Shown here one piece after another: positions 35,002 through 43,882 of a stretch of DNA of 64,000 nucleotides. The position numbers were made by a program, and so were the translations under genes. Under the pieces are notes generated by a model, which saw only the letters and a program-made list of their open reading frames with translations, had not been told where the DNA came from and did not search any database. How positions within the stretch are numbered: the stretch's first letter is position 1; each line of letters begins with the position of its first letter. Origin of the DNA: Bradyrhizobium sp. 1 (GTDB lineage Bacteria; Pseudomonadota; Alphaproteobacteria; Rhizobiales; Xanthobacteraceae); assembly GCF_023073315.1 (NCBI RefSeq), contig NZ_JADPJH010000022.1, positions 235,348-299,347 on the forward strand. Direction: 5' to 3'.

Positions 35002-35041
35002 GAGGCGCTCCGCCTGCCCTTCGCTGACGCCCGATGGCGCG

Positions 35042-36484
35042 TCATTGCGTCTCAATCTGGACGGCTTCACCGGGCGTGGCCGCGTCTCCGGATGCGATCA
35101 CCAGATATCGTTTTCCAGCCGCGGCAGACTGGTCCACGATCTGCCGGATAGGGCCGGCCGCGTTGACGATAGCAGATCCGGCCGGATTGGTCATGAAGGC
35201 TGCCAGCGGCTGTAACGGGCCGCTCCCATCACCCCGTTCCGCCAGCGCCAGCACATATTTCTGCTTGGGCTGAAGTCCCGTCACCGAAGCCTGCAGGATC
35301 TGGATCAGGCCCTGATCGAACAGCGAGACGCTGGTCGGCGCCTTGCCGTCCTTTCCATCCTTTGACGCAAGCGCCAGATGAGCGACCTGGCCGGCTACGC
35401 CGAGCGGCTGCAAATTCTGGCGGTCATCCGGATTCGGCACAGCGTTTGGAACATAAGCAATCGCCTGCGGCGCCTGGCCGATCGGGACATTCGCCACGAC
35501 GCTGTTGGTCGCAGTGTCGATCGCCGCAAGTGCATCGGCATTCTCAAGCCCGACATAGATGCGCGTGCCGTCGCCGGACGGCCAGATGCCATGCGGCAGA
35601 TTGCCGACCGGAATCGTCGTGACCTGCGAGAAATCATCCGTCCGGAACACCTTCACTTCATTCAGGCCGCCGATCGTCACATAAGCAAAGGTCCCCTTGG
35701 CGGTGTGCGCGAAGTTGACGTGATTTGTGATCGGACCGGTATCGATCGTTTTGATCGGGTTGAACGGCGGCTTGGCGTTGAACACCTGGGTCCGGCCGAT
35801 ATCCTTCAACGTAAACCAGACCTGATTCCCGTCCGGTGTCGCCGCGATGTTCGGACAGAACGGGCTCTCCTGCTTCACCTTGGCGATAATCTTGTGCTCG
35901 GCGACGTCGACGACATCTGTCTCAGGGTTGAACGACGAGCAGATGTAGCCGTATTTGCCGTCGGGCGAGAAGATCTGCATCCCCGGCCCGTTCGGAGTGG
36001 TAATGCGGGTCTTCTCCGCAAAGCTCTTCGCGTCGATCACGGAGATGTAGTTCTCGCCGCGAACGGTGACCCAGACCTCCTTACCATCAGGCGTGAAGAA
36101 CGCCTCGTGCGGCGACCGCCCGACATAGGTCGTGTGCTTGACCGCGTTGGTCGCGGTGTCGATGAACGTCACCGAATTGGAGCCGATCGACACCACGGCG
36201 AGCGTCCTGTGATCAGGCGAGAAGCCCATGCCATGCACGAGAACCTGCCCCTTGTAGAGCGGGCTGAAATTGCCGGGCTGCGGGTCGCCGAGGCGGATCA
36301 CGCCAAGCAGCTTGTTGTCGACGGGATCGGTGACCGAGACCGTGTTCGAGAACTGCTCCGCCGCGTAGACGCGGTCGTGATGGCTGATTGGGATATCGGC
36401 AGTGGACAGCGCGCCCGGCGCCTGCCCTGCCCACGCCGCGGAGCCGGTGGCCAGCATCGTAGCCGCCAGGAAAATGCTCTTCAT
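35042..36484 (-). CDS. exported YVTN-family beta-propeller protein
   Basis: A 480-residue periplasmic protein with signal peptide MKSIFLAATMLATGSAAWAG. It is made of repeating beta-propeller blades with the pattern NSVTFIDTATNAVKHTTYVG, ENYISVIDAKSFAEKTRITT and ADALAAIDTATNSVVANVPI, i.e. the YVTN/Lactonase-like fold. Such proteins serve as scaffolds, binding proteins or, in related families, redox enzymes. It sits between the DUF305 gene and the ECF sigma gene and so may be part of the envelope response the sigma factor governs. Confidence 0.88.
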   Translation of the reverse strand: MKSIFLAATMLATGSAAWAGQAPGALSTADIPISHHDRVYAAEQFSNTVSVTDPVDNKLLGVIRLGDPQPGNFSPLYKGQVLVHGMGFSPDHRTLAVVSIGSNSVTFIDTATNAVKHTTYVGRSPHEAFFTPDGKEVWVTVRGENYISVIDAKSFAEKTRITTPNGPGMQIFSPDGKYGYICSSFNPETDVVDVAEHKIIAKVKQESPFCPNIAATPDGNQVWFTLKDIGRTQVFNAKPPFNPIKTIDTGPITNHVNFAHTAKGTFAYVTIGGLNEVKVFRTDDFSQVTTIPVGNLPHGIWPSGDGTRIYVGLENADALAAIDTATNSVVANVPIGQAPQAIAYVPNAVPNPDDRQNLQPLGVAGQVAHLALASKDGKDGKAPTSVSLFDQGLIQILQASVTGLQPKQKYVLALAERGDGSGPLQPLAAFMTNPAGSAIVNAAGPIRQIVDQSAAAGKRYLVIASGDAATPGEAVQIETQ

Positions 36485-36517
36485 GATGTTGCTACGCGAC
36501 GTCGTCATCTGCGGCTC

Positions 36518-37069
36518 CTACTTCTTCATTCCGGCGGACATGTCCATCTGCATGCCCGGATGATGATGGACGTTTACGACAGGAATGGACGGCGGCTGCG
36601 TCGGCGCAGGTGTCGTCTCCGTCGCCGGCTCGCCGATCGCGAGCTTCATGGCCGCGATCTCCTGCATCTGATCGACGATGATTTCCTGGGCGATGCGCCG
36701 CAACTGCTCGTTCTTGCCGTAGCGCAATTCGATGACCGCCATATCGATTGCGCCCTGATGATGCGGATTCATCATTGCGACGAAGTCACGATCGACATCA
36801 CCGGTCGGCTTGGCCGCCATGCCGTCCATCATCCTGCTCATCGCGGCTTCGTTTTCTTTCAGGAACGCCCGTTCCTCAGCACTCATCGCCGCCGGCGGAC
36901 TGGCCGGGTGAGGTTCATGCGCGAGCACGAGTGAAGGGATTGCGAATGCGAAGAGAATGCGCGCGCCGATGAGCGCCGTGCCAATGCCGGGCCTTATGAG
37001 GTGAAGTCTTGGCCATCGGCATCTGCCTACGAGCGCCGCAAAGGCGCGGCGAAACTCTGACCGGGGCAT
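36518..37069 (-). CDS. DUF305 protein with His/Met-rich tail
   Basis: A 183-residue exported protein with a long basic lead and a hydrophobic helix (ILFAFAIPSLVLAHE). The DUF305 domain (about 60-150) shows DRDFVAMMNPHHQGAIDMAV and NEQLRRIAQEIIVDQMQEIA, with the conserved M-x-x-H-H-Q-G metal site. The last twenty residues, VNVHHHPGMQMDMSAGMKK, are rich in His and Met, typical of periplasmic copper-binding tails. DUF305 proteins are often found with copper-handling genes; a role in metal binding is inferred. First gene of the ECF operon. Confidence 0.88.
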   Translation of the reverse strand: MPRSEFRRAFAALVGRCRWPRLHLIRPGIGTALIGARILFAFAIPSLVLAHEPHPASPPAAMSAEERAFLKENEAAMSRMMDGMAAKPTGDVDRDFVAMMNPHHQGAIDMAVIELRYGKNEQLRRIAQEIIVDQMQEIAAMKLAIGEPATETTPAPTQPPSIPVVNVHHHPGMQMDMSAGMKK

Positions 37070-37100
37070 CCTGAACTCCCATGCAGGTGGTTACATGGGG

Positions 37101-37129
37101 GTATGACGCGCGGGCACGCGTTCTATTCC
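37101..37129 (-). promoter_or_regulatory. candidate ECF-sigma promoter for the DUF305-YVTN-sigma-antisigma operon
   Basis: On the minus strand GGAATA (-35, 37124-37129) is followed after 15 bases by CGTCATAC (-10, 37101-37108). GGAA(C/T)-spacer-CGTC is the general form of promoters read by ECF factors. It ends 31 bp before the DUF305 start. Assignment to the sigma factor of this operon is inference. Confidence 0.45.
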
Positions 37130-37171
37130 GGCCGGTCCATCACATAAAAGTCAGCAGGCAATCGAGCTAGA

Positions 37172-37957
37172 TTAACCACGTCCGTCCACGGTCGGCCGCC
37201 AGACCAACAGCCTGCGCTCCACCAGCGTCACGCCAAAATCGATCAGGATGACGAAGGCCGACAGCACGAACATGCCGGCGAACACACCGGCGACGTCGAA
37301 GATGCCTTCAGCCTGCTGGATGAGATAGCCGAGCCCCGCCGCCGATCCGAGATACTCGCCGACGACCGCGCCGACCACGGCGAATCCGACCGAAGTGTGC
37401 AGCGAGGAGAACATCCACGACAGCGCCGACGGCCAATAGACGTGCCGCATCAGCTGCCGCTCGCTCATGCCGAGCATGCGGCCGTTGTCGAGCACGGTGC
37501 GGCTGACTTCTTTCACGCCCTGATAGACGTTGAAGAACACGATGAAGAACACCAGCGTCACGCCGAGCGCGACCTTGGACCAGATACCAAGACCGAGCCA
37601 CAGCGCGAAGATCGGCGCGAGCACCACGCGCGGCAGCGCGTTGGCCATCTTCACGTAGGGGTCGAACACCGCGGCAACCAGCGGCTGGCGCGCGAACCAG
37701 AAGCCGATCAGCACACCACCGGCCGATCCGATCACGAAGGCGAGGATCGATTCCGTCAGCGTGATGCCGAGATGCTTCCAGATCACGCCCGACGAGAACC
37801 ACTTCACGATCTGGCTGAACACGTCGACTGGATTGGAGAAGAAGAACGGCGGCAGCAGGATTTTTCCAAACACCGGAACGCTCGCAAAGAACTGCCAAAG
37901 CACCAGGCAGACAACGGCGACCAGGACTTGAAGCGCAAGCAGCGTCACGCGCGACAT
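37172..37957 (-). CDS. NitT/TauT-type ABC transporter permease
   Basis: A 261-residue permease with six or so helices and the family coupling loop EVSRTVLDNGRMLGMSERQL preceding MRHVYWPSALSWMFS (SsuC/TauC type). It is joined to the ATPase gene by a one-base TGATG overlap. A binding protein is not adjacent; the NitT/TauT-type protein at 32043-33068 is the likely partner. Confidence 0.9.
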   Translation of the reverse strand: MSRVTLLALQVLVAVVCLVLWQFFASVPVFGKILLPPFFFSNPVDVFSQIVKWFSSGVIWKHLGITLTESILAFVIGSAGGVLIGFWFARQPLVAAVFDPYVKMANALPRVVLAPIFALWLGLGIWSKVALGVTLVFFIVFFNVYQGVKEVSRTVLDNGRMLGMSERQLMRHVYWPSALSWMFSSLHTSVGFAVVGAVVGEYLGSAAGLGYLIQQAEGIFDVAGVFAGMFVLSAFVILIDFGVTLVERRLLVWRPTVDGRG

Positions 37958-38775
37958 CAGACCGCCTCCACTGCTTGCGTGGATTGCGCGTAACCCTTCA
38001 TGACCTCGTCCTTGAGAACACTCCAGATCTCGCGGTGCAATGCGTGGAACTCCTTGTCCAGCCGCACCTCAAAAATGTCGCGCGGACGCGGCAGCGTGAC
38101 GCGCCAGTCGCCGATGATGCGGGAGGACGGCCCGGCCGACATGATCACGACGCGATCGGCGAGCGCGATCGCCTCTTCGAGATCGTGGGTCACGAACAGC
38201 ACCGCCTTGCGGTCGGCGTTCCAGAGGTCGAGCAGCAGATTGCCCATCACCTGGCGCGTTTGCGCATCGAGCGGTCCGAACGGCTCGTCCATCAGCAGGA
38301 TTTTTGGATCTCGGATCAACACCTGCGCCAGCGCCACGCGCTTGCGCTGGCCGCCGGAGAGCATGTGCGGATAGCGGTTGGCGAAGGCGCCCAGGCCCAC
38401 CGACGTCAGCCATTTTTGCGCCCGCGGCAGCGCCTCGGCGCGCGGCGCGCCCTGGATCTCGAGCCCGATCGCGACATTGTCGAGCGCGGTCTTCCAGGGG
38501 AACAGCGCATCGGCCTGGAACAGGTAACCGGCGTCCCGGTTCAGCCCCGCAAGCGGCTGGTCGAAAATCTTGACGCTGCCGGCGGCGGGCTTGAGCAGGC
38601 CGGCCGCGACATTGAGCAGCGTCGATTTCCCGCAGCCGGTCGGCCCGACAATGGCGACGAACTCGCCCTGCGCCACCGAAAGATGCGCCTTCTCCACCGC
38701 CGTATAGACCCGGCCGTCCCCCAAACGGAACGCAACCTTGGCATCTTCCAGCGCCACTGCCGTGGGCGTTGTCAT
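37957..38775 (-). CDS. NitT/TauT-type ABC transporter ATPase
   Basis: A 272-residue ABC ATPase: Walker A GPTGCGKSTLLNVAAG, signature MLSGGQRKRVALAQVLI, Walker B ILLMDEPFGPLDAQTR and the switch VLFVTHDLEEAIALADRV, all of the SsuB/TauB branch. The start at 38775 (MTTPTAVALED) is preferred over an upstream frame start at 38829. First gene of a two-gene unit with the permease; divergent from the OpuC-like operon. Confidence 0.9.
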   Translation of the reverse strand: MTTPTAVALEDAKVAFRLGDGRVYTAVEKAHLSVAQGEFVAIVGPTGCGKSTLLNVAAGLLKPAAGSVKIFDQPLAGLNRDAGYLFQADALFPWKTALDNVAIGLEIQGAPRAEALPRAQKWLTSVGLGAFANRYPHMLSGGQRKRVALAQVLIRDPKILLMDEPFGPLDAQTRQVMGNLLLDLWNADRKAVLFVTHDLEEAIALADRVVIMSAGPSSRIIGDWRVTLPRPRDIFEVRLDKEFHALHREIWSVLKDEVMKGYAQSTQAVEAV

Positions 38776-38924
38776 GTGTTCCCTCCGAACCCGGATTGAT
38801 GCCTTAGCCGCTCGCGCGGCCAAGTTCAATCAAGGCGCCAAGCGTGCTAGGCATGGGCCTCGTCACCCCCGCCCTCCATGGGCGGGTCAGCGCAGTGAGC
38901 CCCCGCCCGATGCCACCCAGGCCG

Positions 38925-39692
38925 ATGATTGGCTATGCCCACGTCACCAAAAACTTCGGCCTGCTCAAGGCCGTGGACAATGTGTCGCTCGACGTCGCCG
39001 AGGGCGAGTTTGTGGCGATCGTCGGCGGCTCGGGCTCGGGCAAGACCACGCTGCTGCGGCTCGCCAACCGGCTGATCGAGGCCGATGGCGGCAGCATCAC
39101 GGTCGAAGGCGGGAACGTACGAAGCGTCGACCCGGTCGCGCTGCGACGCCGGATCGGCTACGTCTTCCAGAGCGGCGGGTTGTTTCCGCATCTGAGCGTC
39201 GCCGACAATATCGGGATCACGCCAAAACTGCTGGGCGAGCCTGCGGCGGCAATTTCCGCACGCGTCGACGAATTGCTGGAGCTTGTGCAGCTCGACCGGG
39301 CCGCCCATCACGACCGGTTGCCGGAAGCGCTCTCGGGCGGCCAGCGCCAGCGCGTCGGCGTGGCGCGGGCGCTCGCGGCAAAACCCCGCATCGTGCTGAT
39401 GGACGAGCCCTTTGGCGCGCTCGATCCGCTCACCCGCGATGCGCTCGGCGATGATTATCGTTCACTGCACCGAAGCCTGGGTCTGACCACGGTCATGATC
39501 ACGCATGACATGACGGAGGCGATTTTGCTCGCCGACCGCATTGCGGTGATGCGCAGTGGAAAGCTGCTGGCGCAGGGCACGCCGGCGGAGCTCTCGAAAA
39601 GCAGCGACAGCTACGTGCTCGAACTGCTGCGCACACCGCGGCGCCAGGTCGAACGGCTGAACGCGCTGCTGCCGCAGAGCGGTGCGGCATGA
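38925..39692 (+). CDS. glycine-betaine/choline-type ABC transporter ATPase (OpuCA-like)
   Basis: A 255-residue ABC ATPase: Walker A GGSGSGKTTLLRLANR, signature LSGGQRQRVGVARALA, Walker B IVLMDEPFGALDPLTRDALG and TVMITHDMTEAILLADRI. The pattern LRRRIGYVFQSGGLFPHLSV is characteristic of quaternary-amine (OpuC/OsmU) ATPases. No CBS domains follow, so direct ionic-strength sensing as in OpuCA is not expected. Starts at 38844 or 38910 are also possible; 38925 (MIGYAHVTKNFG) matches the family. It overlaps the next gene by four bases. Confidence 0.85.
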   Translation: MIGYAHVTKNFGLLKAVDNVSLDVAEGEFVAIVGGSGSGKTTLLRLANRLIEADGGSITVEGGNVRSVDPVALRRRIGYVFQSGGLFPHLSVADNIGITPKLLGEPAAAISARVDELLELVQLDRAAHHDRLPEALSGGQRQRVGVARALAAKPRIVLMDEPFGALDPLTRDALGDDYRSLHRSLGLTTVMITHDMTEAILLADRIAVMRSGKLLAQGTPAELSKSSDSYVLELLRTPRRQVERLNALLPQSGAA

Positions 39693-41248
39693 GCCTCTTC
39701 ACGGATCCGCGCTGGGGCGAGGCGCTGTCGCATTTGCCCGACTATCTCGGCAACCATGTGCGGGTGAGCCTCGCAGCGCTCGCGCTTGGTCTCGCCATCA
39801 GCCTGCCGCTCGCGATCCTGACACGCAACCGTCCGGCCCCGCGCGCCGTCCTGCTCGCGCTTGCGAGTATCGTGCAGACCGTGCCGGGGCTGGCGTTGCT
39901 CGCACTGTTCTATCCGCTGCTGCTCGCGGCCGCCTCGGTCACCCTCGCTTGGTTCGGCGTTTCCTTCTCCGCCTTCGGTTTCCTGCCGGCGATGCTGGCG
40001 CTGGCGCTCTATTCGATGCTGCCGGTGCTGCGCAACGGCATCACCGGGCTCAACGGCATCGACCCCGCGCTGATCGAGGCCGCCAAGGGCGTCGGCATGA
40101 CCGCGCGGCAGTCGCTCGTGATGGTCGAGCTGCCGCTGGCGCTGCCGGTGATGATGGCGGGCATTCGCACTGCCGCGGTGTGGGTGATCGGCACCGCGAC
40201 GCTGTCGACCCCGATCGGGCAGACCAGCCTCGGCAACTACATCTTTGCCGGGCTTCAGACCCAGAACTGGGTGTTCGTGCTGTTCGGCTGCTTTGCCTCG
40301 GCGCTGCTGGCCCTCGCCGTCGATCAGTTGCTCGGCCTGATCGAGAGCGGCCTGCGTCTGCGCAGCCGCACGCGCACCGGGCTCGGCGCGATCGGCATCG
40401 CGGCGCTGGTCGGGGCAACCCTGGTGCCGACGATGGGGCGTTCGTCGCAGAGCTACGTGGTCGGCGCCAAGACGTTTACCGAACAATATGTGCTGTCGGC
40501 CCTGCTCAGGGATCGCCTCCAGGCGGCAGGCCTGCCAGCCACCGCGCGCTCGGGCCTCGGCTCCAGCGTGATCTTCGAGGCGCTGAAGGCCGGCGACGTC
40601 GATCTCTATGTCGATTATTCCGGCACGCTCTGGGCCAATCAGCTGCATCGCACCGACATCAAGCCGCGCGCCGAGCTGCTCGCGGATTTGAAGACGGCGC
40701 TCGCCAAGGACAACATCACAATGCTCGGCGAGCTCGGCTTCGAAAACGCCTATGCGCTGGTGATGCCGAGGAAGCGCGCCGAGGCGCTCGGCATCCGCAC
40801 CATCGCCGATCTCGCCGCACACACGTCAACGATGTCGATCGCCGGCGACTACGAGTTCTTCTCGCGCCCCGAATGGGCGGCGCTGCAAAAGGCTTACGGC
40901 CTGTCATTCCGCGCCCAGCGCCAGATGCAGCCGGACTTCATGTATGCGGCGGTCGCCAGCGGCGAGGTCGACGTCATCGCCGGCTACACCAGCGACGGCC
41001 TGATCGCGAAATACGACCTCGTGACGCTCGACGATCCCAGGCACGCGATCCCGCCCTATGATGCGATCCTGCTGCTGGCACCCAAGCGCGCGGGCGATGA
41101 GAAATTGCAGGCCGCGCTCAAGCCGCTGCTCGGCAAGATCGACATCGCCACCATGCGGGAGGCCAATTTGCGCGCTGCGGGCAACGATGCGAATTCATCG
41201 CCGGATGCGGTGGCGAAATGGCTGTGGGAGAAGGTGGGTCAGCGGTAG
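39689..41248 (+). CDS. ABC transporter permease fused to its substrate-binding domain (OpuCB/C-like)
   Basis: A 519-residue fusion. Residues 1-245 are a six-helix permease with the coupling loop ALIEAAKGVGMTARQSLVMV; residues 255-519 form a glycine-betaine/osmoprotectant binding domain (VVGAKTFTEQYVLSALLRDR, SGLGSSVIFEALKAGDVDLY, VDYSGTLWAN). The binding domain would face the periplasm, tethered by a final helix at about 230-248. With the overlapping ATPase gene this makes a complete two-gene importer for a quaternary amine, probably used in osmoprotection or as nitrogen source. Confidence 0.9.
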   Translation: MSLFTDPRWGEALSHLPDYLGNHVRVSLAALALGLAISLPLAILTRNRPAPRAVLLALASIVQTVPGLALLALFYPLLLAAASVTLAWFGVSFSAFGFLPAMLALALYSMLPVLRNGITGLNGIDPALIEAAKGVGMTARQSLVMVELPLALPVMMAGIRTAAVWVIGTATLSTPIGQTSLGNYIFAGLQTQNWVFVLFGCFASALLALAVDQLLGLIESGLRLRSRTRTGLGAIGIAALVGATLVPTMGRSSQSYVVGAKTFTEQYVLSALLRDRLQAAGLPATARSGLGSSVIFEALKAGDVDLYVDYSGTLWANQLHRTDIKPRAELLADLKTALAKDNITMLGELGFENAYALVMPRKRAEALGIRTIADLAAHTSTMSIAGDYEFFSRPEWAALQKAYGLSFRAQRQMQPDFMYAAVASGEVDVIAGYTSDGLIAKYDLVTLDDPRHAIPPYDAILLLAPKRAGDEKLQAALKPLLGKIDIATMREANLRAAGNDANSSPDAVAKWLWEKVGQR

Positions 41249-41253
41249 GCCGA

Positions 41254-42966
41254 CTACAGCCCCCTGATCATCCCGGCATTGATCAGCAGCCGGTTCAGCC
41301 GCCGCGCTTCGGCGCCGTCCTTGCAGCCGTAGAAAATGCCCTTGCAGCGGAGCATGATCTCCTTCTGCTCGGCAAAGGACGGATCGAGCGGAATGCCGGC
41401 GGCTTCCTGGATCACCAGCGGCAGATACGGACCATCGACAGTGTCCATCACGGCCTCGCTCTTCACCGGCTCAAAATTGACGGCGTCGATCGCGTAATAG
41501 GTCCCGTAGAGACGCGGATCGTAAGCGTCGAGCTTCTTGCCGATCGCGCCCTCGTCGAGCCCGGGCTCGAGGATAGCAGGCGCGAATTCAGGCTGATGAT
41601 CGCCATAGCGCACGATCAAGAAGGGCTCGCCCGGAAAACTCTTCTTCAGGCCGGCAACGAACGCCTTGTATTGCTCGGCGCTCATCGCCTGCCGGCGCAG
41701 ATATTCGTCGATGGACGCCACATTGCCCGGCGCGCGCCAGTTCGGCATCAGGTCCGGGCGGAAGCGCGTCTCCCAGGGGAAATGATTGGCGCCGAGATAG
41801 ATGAAGGTGAACAGCGGCTTGTTCGGCGGCTGTTGCCCCATCAACTGGAGCGCCTTGTCGTAGAAGAAAGAGTCCGGCTCGACATCCTTGGCGCCGAGAT
41901 CCTTGGAGTCGAGGAAGCGTTCGACGCCGGTCGTCAGCTGGAAGCTGCGCGCGGCCATGAAGCCGCCATAGGCGGGATAGAGTGACATGGTGTCATAGCC
42001 GCAGCGGCGCAGCGCCAGCGGCAGCCCGCGCTCGACACGGCCTGTTGCGATCCGCGTCACGAAATAGGCAAAGCGGCCGAACGAACGCGAGGAGAGGCCC
42101 GCGAGCACGTTGTATTCGGTGAACCAGCTCGGCCCGCCATTGCTCTCGGCGAGGAACGTGCGCTGCTTGCCGTCCCAGGACTTGAAATGGCTGCCATAGC
42201 CCTGGGGCACCTTGATGCCCTGTGCGGCGCGGATGTCAAAACTCGATTCATCATGGATCATGATGATGTTCGGGCGGCGGCCCGCGGGATGGCAGGCATC
42301 GACCAGCGGCATGTTGAGCCGCTCGTTGGTCGCGGCGGCCGATTCCATGAAGCCGTATTGCGCGAAGTCGGAGACCGAGCTGACGCCGGAGCGGAAAAAC
42401 TTCGAGAGATAGCCGTCGTCGTAATAGCCGCGCCAGGCCTCATCGGGATGATAGAGCGAATATCCGACGAGTGCGGCGACACAGGCGAGCATGGAGGCAA
42501 GCGCCGGCAAGCGGCGGATGCGGAACGGATCGAGCCACCACAGCGCATACATCAGCGGCAGCGTGACGAGGCCGGTGCCAATCACCGACCAGCGCAAATT
42601 CGGGAAGATCGTGAACAGGAACGCGACGGTGTCGCGGTCGATCATCATCAGGTCGATGAAGTTGACCGTCATCTGCACCACGTCGTGCTTGAGCCGCGAC
42701 AGCAGCACCAGCACCACAACCATGGTCAGCGACAGCGCACCCGACAATGCCGGCCGCCGCAGCAGCATGATCCAGAAGAAGTTGAGGATGCCCCAGGCGA
42801 AAACGAAGGACAGCCGCGAGCCGAAATCGGTCTCGGTCTGGTACATCAGCGCGAGCGCCGCCAGATGCGGTGCGGCAACCGCGAGCAGCCGCCAGACGCC
42901 GAGCGCGGCGACGCTCGCGAGCACGGCGGTGGTGGCAGAAGGACCTGGATTAGGCGCGGACGCCAT
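41254..42966 (-). CDS. membrane-bound sulfatase-fold enzyme (LTA synthase/phosphoethanolamine transferase-like)
   Basis: A 570-residue protein with five N-terminal membrane helices (to about residue 170) and a periplasmic alkaline-phosphatase-superfamily domain. Motifs: NIIMIHDESSFD (metal site), a nucleophile-like region NGGPSWFTEYNVLAGLSSRS, TFIYLGANHFPWETRF and FLIVRYGDHQPEF (Asp-His pair of the metal site). This architecture is shared by LtaS, OpgB and EptA enzymes that transfer phospho-groups from phospholipids to envelope polymers; a role in glucan or lipopolysaccharide modification is likely but unproven. Start 42966 (MASAPNPG) is chosen. Confidence 0.82.
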   Translation of the reverse strand: MASAPNPGPSATTAVLASVAALGVWRLLAVAAPHLAALALMYQTETDFGSRLSFVFAWGILNFFWIMLLRRPALSGALSLTMVVVLVLLSRLKHDVVQMTVNFIDLMMIDRDTVAFLFTIFPNLRWSVIGTGLVTLPLMYALWWLDPFRIRRLPALASMLACVAALVGYSLYHPDEAWRGYYDDGYLSKFFRSGVSSVSDFAQYGFMESAAATNERLNMPLVDACHPAGRRPNIIMIHDESSFDIRAAQGIKVPQGYGSHFKSWDGKQRTFLAESNGGPSWFTEYNVLAGLSSRSFGRFAYFVTRIATGRVERGLPLALRRCGYDTMSLYPAYGGFMAARSFQLTTGVERFLDSKDLGAKDVEPDSFFYDKALQLMGQQPPNKPLFTFIYLGANHFPWETRFRPDLMPNWRAPGNVASIDEYLRRQAMSAEQYKAFVAGLKKSFPGEPFLIVRYGDHQPEFAPAILEPGLDEGAIGKKLDAYDPRLYGTYYAIDAVNFEPVKSEAVMDTVDGPYLPLVIQEAAGIPLDPSFAEQKEIMLRCKGIFYGCKDGAEARRLNRLLINAGMIRGL

Positions 42967-43155
42967 TGACGACACGCAACTTCTGGTCCGGCGCGGGGTG
43001 CCAGCCGTCTGGCCCACCAGCGGCATCCGGCGCAGCCGGATGCCTGCACCATGTCATAAAACTGTAATTGAACGGTCACGGACAAGCAACGCAGGCCGCG
43101 TTCCGACCTTCGCTTATTGTTAGTGATGGGCGAATGGGCCGCACGGCCGGCGACA

Positions 43156-43809
43156 CTAGCGCTTGGCGATTCCCGCGATGAACAGATCGATCACCGCTTC
43201 CGCCATCCGCTCGATCTCCCCCTGCTCCACACCCCAGCGTGGAAAGTGACCGTCGAGGTTCATCCGGGCAAAACCGTAGACCAGGGCACGGCCGGCGATC
43301 TGGATGCGCTTGAGGTCCGCCGACCACAGCAGACCCTGGCCCGCCGCGTCCGTCAGCATTTGCTCCGTAAGCGCGACCAGCTCGGCATTGTCGCGCGTCA
43401 GCTGCTCGGAGCTGCCATGGGCGAAGTAGCGCCCGGTCGAGATGATCTCGAAATGCGCGGGGTTGCGCATCGCCCAGCGCAAATAGGCGAGACCGAAGGC
43501 GCGGAAGCGGCCGAGCGGATCGGTGGCCGGTGCCTGGCCCAGTGCCACCTCGATCTCGGCGCGGAAGCGCCGCTGCGCCTCCTCGGCCGCCGCCGCCATC
43601 AGCGCATCGCGGTTGGGAAAGTGCCGGAACGGTGCCCCCGGCGACACTGCGGCCCGGCGTGCAGCCTCGCGCACCGAGACCTCTGCCCCCTCCGCGGCCA
43701 GTTGCAGCGCAGCATCGATGAGGACGCGGCGAAGGTCACCGTGATGGTACGGCCGGGCTTCAGGTGTCTGGCGGCGGACGCGCGGTTTGGAAGGCTGTCG
43801 GGCGGGCAT
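43156..43809 (-). CDS. TetR/AcrR-family transcriptional regulator
   Basis: A 217-residue repressor. After a basic tail (MPARQPSKPRVRRQ) the helix-turn-helix is at about 24-68: LRRVLIDAALQLAAEGAEVS, VREAARRAAVSPGAPFRHFP, NRDALMAAAAEEAQ. The C-terminal domain (TetR_C_33-like) starts with EVALGQAPATDPLGRFRAFG. It is divergent from the membrane gene at 43917, and two matching palindromes in the shared 107-bp gap are its likely operators, so it should repress both itself and that gene. Confidence 0.9.
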   Translation of the reverse strand: MPARQPSKPRVRRQTPEARPYHHGDLRRVLIDAALQLAAEGAEVSVREAARRAAVSPGAPFRHFPNRDALMAAAAEEAQRRFRAEIEVALGQAPATDPLGRFRAFGLAYLRWAMRNPAHFEIISTGRYFAHGSSEQLTRDNAELVALTEQMLTDAAGQGLLWSADLKRIQIAGRALVYGFARMNLDGHFPRWGVEQGEIERMAEAVIDLFIAGIAKR

Positions 43810-43839
43810 CGGAGCTTCCTAGCATCACCCGAACGTGAA

Positions 43840-43856
43840 TGTAAGCATCGATTACA
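43840..43856. promoter_or_regulatory. TetR operator copy 1
   Basis: TGTAAGCATCGATTACA, an imperfect 17-bp palindrome with arms TGTAA/TTACA, 31 bp upstream of the tetR-family start codon. It shares its consensus with copy 2 at 43883-43899. Confidence 0.65.
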
Positions 43857-43882
43857 CCATTGACGATCCCGTCGCCCTAAAA

